This document shows positions 23,566 through 36,100 of a DNA stretch of 64,000 nt, piece after piece. The DNA is taken from assembly GCA_017165825.1 (NCBI GenBank), contig CM029377.1, positions 23,554,386 to 23,618,385 of the forward strand, in the 5' to 3' direction. A program made the translations under genes and the position numbers. The notes under the pieces are model-generated. The model saw nothing but the letters and a program-made list of their open reading frames with translations. It was not told where the DNA came from and did no database searches. The DNA comes from Hepsetus odoe (Eukaryota > Chordata > Actinopteri > Characiformes > Hepsetidae). Every line of letters starts with the position of its first letter. Positions within the stretch are counted from its first letter, which is position 1.

Positions 23566-23699
23566 GGTTTTTTTTTTTTTTTCCCCCTTTTTTTTTCCCC
23601 CTCCTCTCGGAGGGCCTCCCCCCCCCACCTCCTTGTTGGCTGGAAAACGGACAGAGCAAGTAGAGACGCCTCCCCCTCCCCGTCCCCCACGTGAAGGAG
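23566..23699 (+). other. 5' UTR part of rnf38 coding exon 1
   Basis: After a CCCTGCAG acceptor, a run of T and C (23566-23640) leads into the start codon. An in-frame TAG at 23661-23663 closes the frame upstream of the ATG at 23700. Confidence 0.5.
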
Positions 23700-24111
23700 A
23701 TGCCCATCGCAGCCACCGGTCAGCCGGCGACTCCAGAGCCTCGCGTCTGCTTGCAGCTACCCAGCGGCGTCGAGCCCGTGCCCAAGAGGGCCAGCTTGTG
23801 TGAGGACTCGGGTGCCGCTGTCGACGCCGGCGGACCCCTGGAGCTGGGAAGGGCCACGCTCGGAGCTTCGGCGGCGGCAGAGCCGGCATACTCCCCTCCG
23901 GCCCCTTCGCCGCTGGCCTTGCCTCTTCACGGACACCCAGAGCCACCCAGGACTCGGTCCCGGTCTCGATCCGGATTCTACGGAGCAGCAGGAGCGACGC
24001 AGCAGCAGCAACAGCACGGATACTCTGAAAACCTGAGGCCTCCCGGGAACATCCTTTCTCCAGGCAGCCACAGGCACGCTGGCCCTGGAGCCAACAGGAA
24101 CTCCGGAGCAG
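23700..24111 (+). CDS. rnf38: rnf38 coding exon 1
   Basis: The ATG at 23700 follows GTGAAGGAG, giving a purine at -3. The 137 codons are rich in proline, alanine and serine, with an RSRSRS stretch and a CAG-encoded glutamine run (about residues 102-106). It ends at a GTAAAT donor after one base of a glycine codon. The ATG is the first in frame after TAG at 23661. Confidence 0.8.
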
Positions 24112-27100
24112 GTAAATCTCACCTAATGCTGGTTCTTACTTCCCCTGCTCATGGAGCAGCTGCCTGGATACGTTTCCTCTCCTCTTTGCCATGGAATGGG
24201 GGGATGGGATGACCCTGCAGCCAGGACTTCCCATTTGCTGGAAGAGGCCCCCTCACTAAATGCACTTTCTCAGAAGGGCTGGCTGATTCATTGGCTCATT
24301 TTTGGTTAATTGCTATAATTTTTAGTTTAAACAGTATTGATGGATTAAAAAATTGCAGGCCTGTTATTTTAATCAGCTGTAGGGATGTTCTCACCCAAAT
24401 CTCTCAACCATTAGTATGTTCCTAAAGTATTCAGCGGAGCTTCGTTGTATCCCTCAGCCTCATCAGGTTGATAGGATCGATAAATGTGCTTTGTTTGAGT
24501 GGCTTCGTTCTTTTGGTTTCAGATCGTGCACAGCTGAGAATTAACAAATCCTCCCAAAGTGATAAAGGAATGCTGGCTGTCTCTTTTCCATTCAGTCAGA
24601 AATTAAACTTTCAAGATCATCAGAAAGGTTTTTCTTCTTGCTGAAAGAACCCGATAGACTTATTAACCATAAATATGGGTGGTCACATTTTATGTTTTTG
24701 ACTGAAGATGCATGAAATGTCATTTAGAAAACTAAATGGTGGTGGTCCTTTCTGGAAATGTGGTTTCTGTTTGGTTTACCTTGCTTTGGTTGTTACAGCT
24801 TATTGATGTGTTAAAAAATAAAAGTATTCAAGGAATATGGGTTTGCTATGTGGTGCATAACCTTAAAATAAGTTGAAAACAGTGTTCGCTGTAAGGTCAA
24901 GTTGATTGTCTGTAGGTTCCTGTTGGTTTGCCTTGACAAGAAGAAACTGGGTTTAGTCATGAAGTTAAATGTCATCATCAAGTACTGCTGTACTGTTGGA
25001 ACATATCATGAAGAAAAAAAAGTGACAACCCTGGTCATTGCGAGGTCAGAGCAGACAATGAACCACAACGAAATTGGACCTCTGCATTTAACCCATGCAC
25101 ACTTCAAGCACCGTGCAGCAGTGGGCAGCTATTGAAAGCGCCCGGGAGCAGTGACGGGGATGGCACCTTGCTCAAGGGTACCTCAGGGCAACCTATTGGG
25201 AAGGGGTTCAAACCCCCGATCCTCCGATCATGTGGCCAACGCCCTAACCACTAGGCCACCGCTGCCCGACTTTGAATTTTATCAATACCAGCACTGCTGG
25301 CTGTACACACTTCACATGGGGCAGAGCAGTGGCTAGTAGTCTTGATTTTGGGGCAGTTGCTGAGCCATGGTTTGCTGATTTTAGTGTTTTCTGCTCCTTC
25401 AGCCTGTTGAGGAGACCTTTCTGTCTGAGTTAGGAGCAGGAAAAAACTAAAATGTGCAGAACGAGGGGACTGTCTCTGAGCACTATTGGACGAAGGGAGT
25501 TGATCGTCTGCAGCGGAATCAATGGTGAAATGGGTGCCGCAGGCAAATAAGAGAAGGAAGGATGGGAAAGTTTATTCGGTTACTTTAGAGTGGGTAGGGA
25601 GGGGGTTTTCGGTGATGTATTAATGCGTCTGTGTAGGTGTGTATGTGCATCTTGTTTGAAATCTGCAAAAAAGTGTGTCCCCTTAAATGGGGTATCTGAA
25701 TTAATTTTTTAATTCAAAATTTCAGCCTCATATCAACCGCCGGTCAGAGTGGATTAAATGTGAAATGGTTCGTTGTAGGGAGACTAACTGATTTTGATGT
25801 CTTTACAGGGCTGCTGAATAGAACTGTGGATCATGTCCACCACAGAGATGTTATTTTTATCTTTGGGTAAGGGATTGCAGTCCAGTCCTCTACGTGTAGC
25901 CCTTTTTAATGGATTTAAAATAATTAAGTCCAATAACATCTCAAAATGACAACAAGCTCCCTCGCAGGATATGGTATAAAATATGGGTTTGGGAAGTAGA
26001 TAAATGGTTTTATTGACTTTGTAGACGTGAATTACTGATTTCTCCATAGTGGTGGAGAAAAAAATCAGGAAAGTCTTTTCAGTTTCATTTTTTGGGGTGG
26101 GTTTTTTTACTGATTATTATTACTTTTTTTTACTGATTGTGCTTTGTTTGAGTGGCTCTGTACTGATTATAAATCTGGAAAATACACCTTCAATGTTATT
26201 TTTCGGTGTGCAGGTCCTGCTGTACATCTCGGTTTCTGACACCCTTAATCATGAAATGCTGGGTTGCTATGGAGCTCGGCTCTATGGTGTTTGCAGCTGT
26301 TAAAGCTTCATACCAGTTTAATCGGAGGGCTGCCTTTCCTTTTACTTTCTATTTAGTAGCTTTACTTCATCTTGTCTGGTGGTGCACACCCTGGCAAACC
26401 TGGGGCAGGTGTGCTTCACGCCAGCTTGTTGACAAAATTCATTAAAAACTACCTTGGAGGGAAGTGTCTGTATTTCAAAGCATGCAAGGAAATCCAGAGA
26501 GGAGCTCACTGTCTCTAATATTTTCCACAACATTTTAGAGTGTAGATCCAAACACTATGAGAGAAAGTTAGATTGATCTCGGATGATCTCTGGTATTTAC
26601 TGTTGAAGAATCAACTAAAGTGAAAGTGACAACCCTCGTCATTGCGAGGTCACAGCACAGCACACGTGAACCACAACAAAATTGTACCTCTGCATTTAAC
26701 CCATGCAAACACCGTGCAGCAGTGGGCAGCTATTGAAAGCGCCCAGGGAGCAGTGACGGGGATGGTATCTTGCTCAAGGGTACCTCAGGGAAACCTACCT
26801 AAGGGAATCGAACCCACAAACTTCTGAGGTGGGGGTAACTCCCTAACCACTAGGCCACCGCTGTCCCACAACTGTGTGCCATTTGTTGGGTTGGGCTTCA
26901 GATGGTTTTCTCAAACACTTGTTTTAAACTGTATAGGTATTGTAACTTTGTGTTGGTCAATAGTGAGAAATTTCTTCACTGTGAGGAACATTTCATAACT
27001 CTGTTCTCATGCTACACCTAACCAACAGCTTTATTAGTATTTTCTGCTCAAACCTTGATCCTGGGTTCAGCATCATACTAAAACTATTGATACTACTTCT

Positions 27101-30100
27101 TGAAACTAAACAGGATACAAAGTGTATAAAACATAGTCTTTGTCATTACAAGAGCTTAGGTTTGATCCAGAGAGATGCGACAGCCTTCTGGAGCTAAGCC
27201 CTCCCTCTCCCCCAGTCATTTAGTTGTAATGTGTGTAAGAAAGCCTTTGGGAAAAGAATTTAAACCATAAAGTGGGGCTTTTCAATTAAGATTTTGATAT
27301 TCCGTACTTGTAAAATGATTCCTTATTTGTTTTTATGTTTTCAAGATCATATAATTCATTGCTATTTATTTTAAGGAAATACATTTTTTCCTCTGAAAGC
27401 AGTGGTAAATAATCATGATCTCAGAACATGAATCTTAACAAACAAGATGCCGTAAAATCCAGTAAATCATGGAAACATTTTCTTTTAGCGCACCGTAGAT
27501 GATGAGCTTTTTAACATGGTGGGTTCTCAGTTATATCATCCAAAACCAGAAATTTAAATACCTGTCATGGTGAAATGCTATCAGCACCAGCAAGATCTGA
27601 ACCAAGCGAATAGTCACAGACGTAGGAAAGTTTGATTTGGTCGTCATCATGTTCCGCCACCATAGAACTGATCTGCGTCAATTAACTGATCAACTCGTAC
27701 AGAACTGAAAGCGTCTCGTGGTTTTGCGTGTCGGCGATTAAATTAGATCACTCTGGCCACACACCCACACACACATCGAGAGCTGCATGACCTGACTGTC
27801 TCAGGCCGCAAGTACCTTTTCTCCCCCTGCTTCAGACGTTTAATTTTATTTCTCAGGCAGACAAATATAGCCCAGAGGTTTTCCCCAACAGGCCGTGTGA
27901 CTTTGGGTCCAAGTTAACAGTTGACCCAATTGTTAGATTTCATTATTCTCCATCACATCTCATTCCCTCCCTTTCTGTCTGTTTACATGTGTTTGTGCAG
28001 CAGGTTTGTAACGAGCGCTGTAACTATTTTTGTGCACTTGGATGGTGATTATCAATAGTGAGTCATATTTTTTGAGGACTGCCACTTTTGGCTGTAACTA
28101 CAGTGCCATTAAAACTGCTGCCATTTACCATTAGAATAAAATATTTTAGATCCAAAACAAGTTGGTTAACACTTTCTGCTCTGTGAGTATTGAGAGCTTC
28201 GACTACCTTTTTTTTTTTTTTTTATTTTAGGCCACTTTTTTAATTATGTATCGAACCCTTGTATTCCTACTTGCTGTCTGTTTTGGTGAAAAGCTAAGAA
28301 GTGTGGCCCTCGAGAGTACAGGTCACTCAGTTTATGCTGGCACTCTGCTTCCCTTGTGTAATATTTTAATAAACTAAATTACAAAGGCTGAGTATGTCTT
28401 CTGAGTTGTGGTTATCATGTCAACATTATAAATCTGCTTTCAGTGATGTTTCCTAATAAATGGGCTGATAGAAATATTCTGAAATTAGCTACAGGAGAAA
28501 ATAGCAAAACATTCATAATTGTTAATTTTAACAGGGAGTTCCACCTTTTTATTCCCAAGCATGGTTACAGTAGTTTGATATGAAATGTTCCACTTTGGAG
28601 AAATGCAGGACATCTTGAGATGAGTTCAGGGTCAAAAAAGCTCCCATATGGAGTATTCCATATGAAATATGGTTTTGGGTAATAAATAAAATGGTTTTAC
28701 TTGCATTGTAGTAACACAATTTTCTGTGGTGGACCAGTCCAGATTTTTTCGCCCTATAATTGGAGATTGTAGGGCTGCACGCTATTGTCTTTAAACCTCT
28801 CCAATCCAGATATTGTCAATGTTTAATAAATTTTTCATTTAAATTAAAAATTAATGAAAAATTGATAGTCAAAGGCTGTCATGTGCAAACGAGCCTCTGA
28901 TGGGTCACATCTCCAGTTGAATCAATTAGTGTTTGATTAGGTTTGTGTACCAAAACTATAACTCATTCATTCTTCAGCCATCATTCTTGTAGTAATTTTT
29001 CCAAATCATCATCATTCAGACAAACAGGCAGTTTGATCTCTCTTCTGATTGGCTGCCCTGAATTGAAACTTAACGTTTTGCCGATATTGCTCTGCCTGAC
29101 TCGTATATATTCTACAGTCTTGGTTAGGAAGAGTGGAGTGATGAGGGATGGATTTGTATAATTTTATATCATGCCACTTGTTTATATATTTTCTACTCCA
29201 GAAAAGCAAAGGTTTGCTCCCAGAGTGACAATGTGTAGCCACAGCATTTCAAAGGCCTACTCACTTGCTAATGTTTTTTCATTTGTCCGATGGAAGTAAC
29301 AATTTCCACAAACTTGAGTTCTCTCAAGCGCTCAGTTTTGTTCAGCAGCCTTTTTTTGCAACGAAAGTACAGCTGAAAGAACAAAACACTGGATTTAGGG
29401 TTTTTGTTTTTTTTTCCAGCTTTTTATTTATTTATTTATTTATTCTTCTTCCAAGCATTTTAGTTTCATCATTGCTGATAAATCTGAGATGCTATATAGG
29501 GATTAAATTTCTGTCCCTACGATGGATGTAAGCCACATTGCACAAATGCAACTTAAAATGCCATCTCATCCCTTGTTGTCCTGGTGGGCCAGTTTAATGC
29601 CTTTAAATGTCTCTTGTGTCTCTGTTAATATCATGCTCTTTGTGGTTTGTAGGGCTGGATGTTGATGGTTTTGAAAATACTTTAAAATCGGCCCCCGGGA
29701 TTTAAAATTCTTTTAAAACTTAATTGTCACAAATCTCTTGGCCTAGCGAGGGATTGACTTGTTGTAAACGTACGGACATTTCCACATTGTTGCTCAGGTG
29801 CTTTGGCCAGTAGTGCGCTCGGTCTGTTGCTCGATGAGAAGTTGTCATTTTAAATTGGGGTTGGAGGATGAAGGTTCAGTGCAGAAACTGAAGAAGCTCT
29901 GATGTGGTGATGGTGAGTCCTGAGTGACCGTCCACACCCTTCACCCCCCGCTTTTCCCTCCAGATCGTCACCGTGCGAAGACTCGGGGCAGGGTTTCGAA
30001 ACACAGTGTGTGTGTTTTGTGTGTCTTCGTGGTCATGAGGGGTTGGATTTGCTTTCCCATTGATAGTTGCTTTTGTGATTGAGCCACACAGACAAGGGCC

Positions 30101-33100
30101 CCAGACTGGAAATACCTGACTGTGTGTGCGCTTGTGTGCCACCTGCTGCTGTGTCTCTCAGCGAAGGCAGATGATTATTGATGAAATACGTGTTTAAGGA
30201 CAAACTGCACAGTTTGGACAGTTGTTTCTGAGATCTTTAGGTTTAAAAAGTAATAAATGTAAAGTTCTGTGCCCTCCATATACAAATATCCATCATTAGG
30301 CTTTTGTAAACAACCCATGACCTTGAAATGTTTATTTATATTTATTCCAGGTGTGTGTGTGTGTGTGCGCGTGCTTCGCCAGACGTCTCCTTGAGGAAGC
30401 ACAGTAACAATACCTCCCACAATCCAGTACCTACTTTGTCTAATCAGTTCTTTTTTATGTTAACCCATAAACTGCTGGTCACAGTACAAAAAGATTAGTT
30501 TCCATTTTTCGACTGCACATACCTGAAATACGGTGTTGGTTTTTAAAACAAAAGTTTACATGCTACATTAAAACTCTCAACAAAAGCAGTTTGGTTTTGG
30601 TTTCTCCAGACACCAGTGAAGGCTGGAATTCACTAAAGAGCCAGGGATCAAACCAGGGGTGCTTTTAGCTTCATACTAAAGTATTCATAGAAAGAGATTC
30701 TTATACTTTACTGTGTAGCAGTCCCGTTAAGGTGTACTGATGATTATCTGTGTATCAGGATGTTGTGTGGGACACAATTGAATCTGTTTTTTTCCCTTTT
30801 GCTGGTATAGAACTTTTTTTTTTGTGTGTGAGAGCAAGAGAGAGGGTGAATAACTGTGCTGAGCAACACTACCTTACTTGTGAGGGAACATTTTCAGAGT
30901 ACGTGGTATTGACTAGGGGATATACAGTATAGGGGTGAGAGAAAGAGAGGGAGAACTAGAGCGAGTGAGAGATATTGATTGGGATCAGAGAAGCTGCTTT
31001 GATAACGAGGGAAGCTCCACACAGTCAAATTCCTGGAGTTCAACACCATCTGCTCTCCATACAGAACAAATGTGTGTGTGTGTGTGTGTGTGTTCATATG
31101 CTTAATATCTTCAGTGTTCATTCACTATGTTCTTTTAACTCCTTTCATTATGTGTGACATTCGTTCAGTTGCTATTTACCATTTGTACCAAACATTTTTG
31201 AGATTGCCCTGCTGAATGAACACACGTGTCCGGCCTCCAGAGAGCTGTTTTGTTTGTGTTTTTTCCTCATATTTTTTTGTATCAATGCCCAAGAGACTGA
31301 ATGTGATTGAGAGTCAGTGGAGAAAGAGGCAGAAATGAGTGACAGAGAGGGGGAAAGGTGTTTGAGAGAAACTTGTGACTACAGAGGGCGAATGAGTGAC
31401 CAGATTAGAATCGAAAAGAAAGCATGAAAGCAAAGGAATCAGAGGGGCAGAAGGGGAAATATAGAGTGAGGTTTGGGGGGTAAGAGCGAAGGTGAAAAGG
31501 GGAGGGAGACACTCAGACAGGGGAGGGTGGAAGGGACAGAGAGAGAGGAGGTGAGAGGGGTCGAGGCAGAAAATGAGTGAGTGAAGGAGAACGGGGAAAG
31601 CAGGGGAGGGGGGTGCTGGAGGAGGGGAGTGAGAGGGGGTGAGAAAGATGGGTGAGGGAGGAAGAGTGTGAGAGAGGTGTTGGAGATCAGAAAAGCGAGT
31701 GAGAAGGAGGGAAAGAGAGTGTGAGGTGTGGGACAGGACATCTACTCCTCCCTCCCCTATTTACAGCTTTCTTTTTATAGAGCAACTTGGCCATGCCCAT
31801 TCACACTGAAGTTATAAGGAGTGTTGTAGCTCAGCCAATCAGAGCAGTTCATTTGCATAATTTGGTTGAATGCACACTCTCAAGGAATCACTCAAAACTG
31901 TTTTTGTTCAATCACGGACTGATTGATAAGAGGTGTGTGTGTGTGAGAATCATGGTACTGCTCGAGACCGATAAGTCATGGATAATGCATTCACTGCAGA
32001 GAATGTCCAGACCTGCTGCGTGTGTGTGCACGCACCTGGCACCTGTAAGCACTTCTGACCGGCTGTTCTTCTCTGCTTTGTTTCATTTCTCTCGTTTCTC
32101 TGAAGATGGTGCCAGGGCCCGACTTGGAGATCCATCCATCCCGTTTTATGTTTTTCTTTTTTTTCCCCTTCCAATCTTTCTTTTTCTGCCATTTAGGTTA
32201 ACAGAAAGCCCTGCTGTTATTGACTGAATGCAAATGAAGGGCTGTTGCTTTTCATAAAGGGCCTCAGCCTGACATATTAGTCTAATTAATGATCGCGACC
32301 TGAGCCCAATTAAAAGTGCTCACCAAGGCCACACAGCTCAGCTTTGACCTCTGCGATGGGTGAGTGTGAGGTCAGGCTCTACTCAACACCGAAACGTAAG
32401 AATCCTCCAGAAGAACAGCTCAGATTCAGGAGGCCATGTGCTACATTCTGATCTTCCCTTCATTCACTAACTGCAACATAAATGACTCCATGGAGTAAAA
32501 AAAATATATATATATTTTTAAGCAATGTAAACGTTGTTTATATCCATATCTCCATGGAATATCTAAAAATCTCCATGGCACATTTACTCAGTTGCAATTT
32601 GGCCCCACCTATTCATATTGAAGTCATACAGCGTGTTGTTACTGCATCCTGTAGAAGAGTTATTAGTGTAAGAGGTGTTGGACTACTGTTAAACTGCGTG
32701 CAGTGGTTGGGGGGGGACCTCAAATGATCCACTGCTTCAAAAACAAGCATGATGATCTGTTTAGTCCAAACATAACTTTGCATTTCATGATTTGCAAATT
32801 TTGAGGCAAGGTGTGTGTGCTTAAGGCACAGTTCCAAAATCAGGATGTCAAAGGCAACGTGATAAGCGGTTGGATTTTATGCAAATGTTAAAGATGGTCT
32901 TAAAAAGGCAGAGATGCACTATGACATGGCAAGTCAGTTTCGGTAGGTTAAATGATCTGACTCTGATTTCTTAATGAAAAGCTATGAGATGATGTTTGGC
33001 TGGTGTACTTAATTTTCTGCTTTTTTTTTTTTTTTTTTTTAAATGCAGAAAATTCTTAAATTCCTTCTTTAAATGAGTTTAATAAATATTGTCTGTAATG

Positions 33101-36100
33101 GGGATTATGGTTCCAATTTCTACGTTTTATATCAACTTTGGCAGATGCTGACATCCCACAATTCCCATTTGGGTGCATCACTAATTAAAAGTTTGAAAGA
33201 TGTAGGATACGGACCTGTCACTTTTACTCTGAGCCACATCTCCTGGGCCTTGTACCTGCAGTCGGTTTTCAGCGCTGATCTGGGATCAGGTGTCTCCCTG
33301 CCTAGACCCATCAAACAGACTAAAACTGGAAAGATGACCCAGAAAGTGCAGTTTTATTCCAGGAAAGAAGCCCTTATCCAGCCTGCATCGCTACACCCAG
33401 TTCTGTTTCACAGCTGCTTTCGAAAAAGGTGGTACAAGAGGAGGAGTGTGAAATTTGCAGGCAGTACAGACTCTGCGAGTCAGGCTACTGTGGCAAGGTT
33501 GCTTTCACGTAACAGGACGTTATGAGCGCTGAGTCTCTGCATAAGTGGACTGTCCTTCTCTGTAACACATGGTTATAGGTAGAAGACAAATTAATTTATG
33601 AGGAGTGTCCAGTAGGCACACCTGTCCAGTACCTAGTTCCTGTTTCCATTTTTACTTAAATGTACACTGGCTATTTTCCAACTGTTGCTGCACAAATGTT
33701 CAGTCCTCCTCTCATCATCCTTCTTCTGATGAAGGATAAATGTCCTTCAGCTCATTTCTGTATGCAACTGGCGTAAAAGATGCAGGAAGAAAGGAGACAA
33801 AATTAAAGTGGTAAAAAATAAATAAATAAATACTTTCACTATTTGTGCATAATGAGCAAGTGGCCAATGAAAATTGTCACTGTGTGGAAGAGTTGTCTGT
33901 TTAACCCTTCAGTCTTCAGAAGAACAATTTGAATTGTGAAAATTTCCTCTCCCCCTTGTTGTTCCTGAAACCATCCATTTCAGAAGAGAGCTAATAAAAA
34001 ATGAATTTCTGGAAAAGATTTGGGGAAAGTCTTTGGTGTCGTTCTAACGTCTCCGTGTTCGGAGGAGAGATAATTTGGATTGATTAGACTCGGCTCCTTC
34101 TCCTCCTACACTCTCACTCGTTCTCACTTTCTCCCAGATGCACACTTGAGACCAGCACACACACACGCTCCCACACTCCATTTTCATAACAAAAGAGCCT
34201 ATTTGTTTTGGCTGCTTTTGTCGGTCTCCAGGCAACCTCTCAAGCAGTTCCGTTTTGGGGGCCGAACTCTCCACTTTCTGTGGCTGGAGGTAAATGTACC
34301 CGCGGGTCTCGCTGCACTGACCGGACAAACAGTGCGGGCCTCGGACCAGCTGACCAACTTATGGAAAGAAAAGTAAAACTCTTCTGCCAAATTATCCCTT
34401 CTAATATTGTTGTGCACTAATTGAGTGAGAAAAAGAAAAAAGAATAGACTTCTGAACATTTACTGAACACTGAAGAGCCTACTTCAGGAGCATTTAAATA
34501 AGCGCCAGCCGGTTTGCAGTATTGAGTTGTGTACATTGCATGTCATGAGGTGAATTCTAGTTGGTTTTTAAAAAACTGATTTAAATCCTGATGGCTCTAC
34601 AGTTTTTAGCCCATTGCAGTTGTTTATTTACAGCCAACCAAACCTAAACTGGACTCTCAAAAAAACGACCAATAGAAGCTCCCTCTGTAGAAGATGAGTA
34701 AACAGAGTGGAATGATTTATAAAAAAACTCCAGATTCCCAGTGTATTATTGAAATTGCAGGGAATCGCAAAGTAAAATGCATGTAAAGTATAATCATTCA
34801 CTTGCAAATCAATGGCTTGATTACAATTTCAAGTTCTCCTTTTTTGCTCTTCCCACTGATCCTCAGTAATCCAGCTCGGGAGCCGTTAGTGAATGATGTA
34901 ATTATTAAAGATGAGTTAAAATTCAGTTTTGATTTTTTTTATTGGATGATTTTGTTTATATATTGCTCATACGGTCTATGTTTACTCTGTGTGTGTACAA
35001 GAGAGGACAGTAGTGAAACCAGACCAGGTTTGATGGGGATTGAGTGCAATGAACAGAATGAGACCACAAACAGAGAGAGGAAGGTGAAGAAAAGGGAGTT
35101 TTTCTTTGTCTCTCTTTTTCCTCTTTGTCCCCTTAGTTCTTTTTGTCTCAATGCTCATTTCAGTCCTGCAACATTTTGTGCAGATCACTCTGCCGCAGGG
35201 CCTCCATTTCGTGACTCTTGTATGTCAATGGAAAACAGAAGATAAGAGGGCTTTTATTAAAAAGTTAACCAGCAAAAATTATTGTATAATTGTGGGGGAG
35301 AATATATAATTAAAAATATTTATTTATTTCATATCCCCCCTCCCCCAATATACAATATTTTTCTGGTTGCTGGTGCAGGTGTATGGGACCTCGCGATTAT
35401 AGGCGCCATCTACTTTCCAGGGGTGACCAATACAGAAAAAGGACAGTGTCACAAAATAAGGTCAAAATATTTGTCCACACATTAAGAGAGAGTAAAATGT
35501 ATGTTCCAAATAATAATAAAAACTTTTAATAAAAGCCCTCATATCTTCTGTTTTATATTATAATATATTTTACCAAGGGTTTCCTTTTTAAGCTACTTGC
35601 GGGGAAGCCAGCTGCAGCCTGGTTTTGTTGGAGTCAAAAAGGCTGAGCTGGATGAAAACATGGGGTATGTTAATTGAGATTATTTTATGTTTTGAATGGA
35701 GAAGTTGAACAGCAGCATTTTTACCTGGATTTGTAATGGATGGCATCTTGTAGTGAAGATCAGATGGGAGAATTTTAGGCCACGGTTTTTGCGGTTGGGA
35801 TGCATCATCACATTTTAACATCATTAGCCTTGTAACTCCAGTGTAAAACCTAAGAACTGGATTTCAGTCATGAATCGACAAGTTGGGATGCAAGGGGTTT
35901 TTTGAAAAGTATTTCTCGTGCGGCGGACAGACTGCGTTCTCGTTGTTGAGGGGAATTGTTTAGACTTGCATCAGCTTTATTAATGAGAAATGGAGAGAAA
36001 GGTGGGGGGGGGAGGGGCGGAAAAGTGAGGGAGAGCAGGAACGAAGGGAGAAAGGAGGGTAAAAGGAGGAAGATGGGTGGGAGGAAATGGATAGAAATAG

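Noticed and set aside
23524..24122. Long minus-strand frames over the first rnf38 coding exon
   Set aside because: They mirror GC-rich coding sequence of the opposite strand and encode only Arg/Pro/Gly-rich text.
24112..24212. Read-through extension of the first rnf38 exon
   Set aside because: The frame stays open past 24111, but the GTAAAT donor there joins in phase with the next exon, and the extension has no conserved features.
25018..25268. Functional tRNA gene
   Set aside because: The boxes A and B are part of a SINE head; the rest cannot fold into a cloverleaf with an anticodon stem, and the same unit recurs many times with a SINE body.
31439..31741. Minus-strand 100-codon frame rich in S, P, L and F
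   Set aside because: Caused by the purine-rich tract; a long polypyrimidine strand rarely contains stops.
33073..33525. 150-codon plus frame in rnf38 intron 2
   Set aside because: No recognised family, no splice sites in phase and ordinary intron composition. Open length alone is not evidence.
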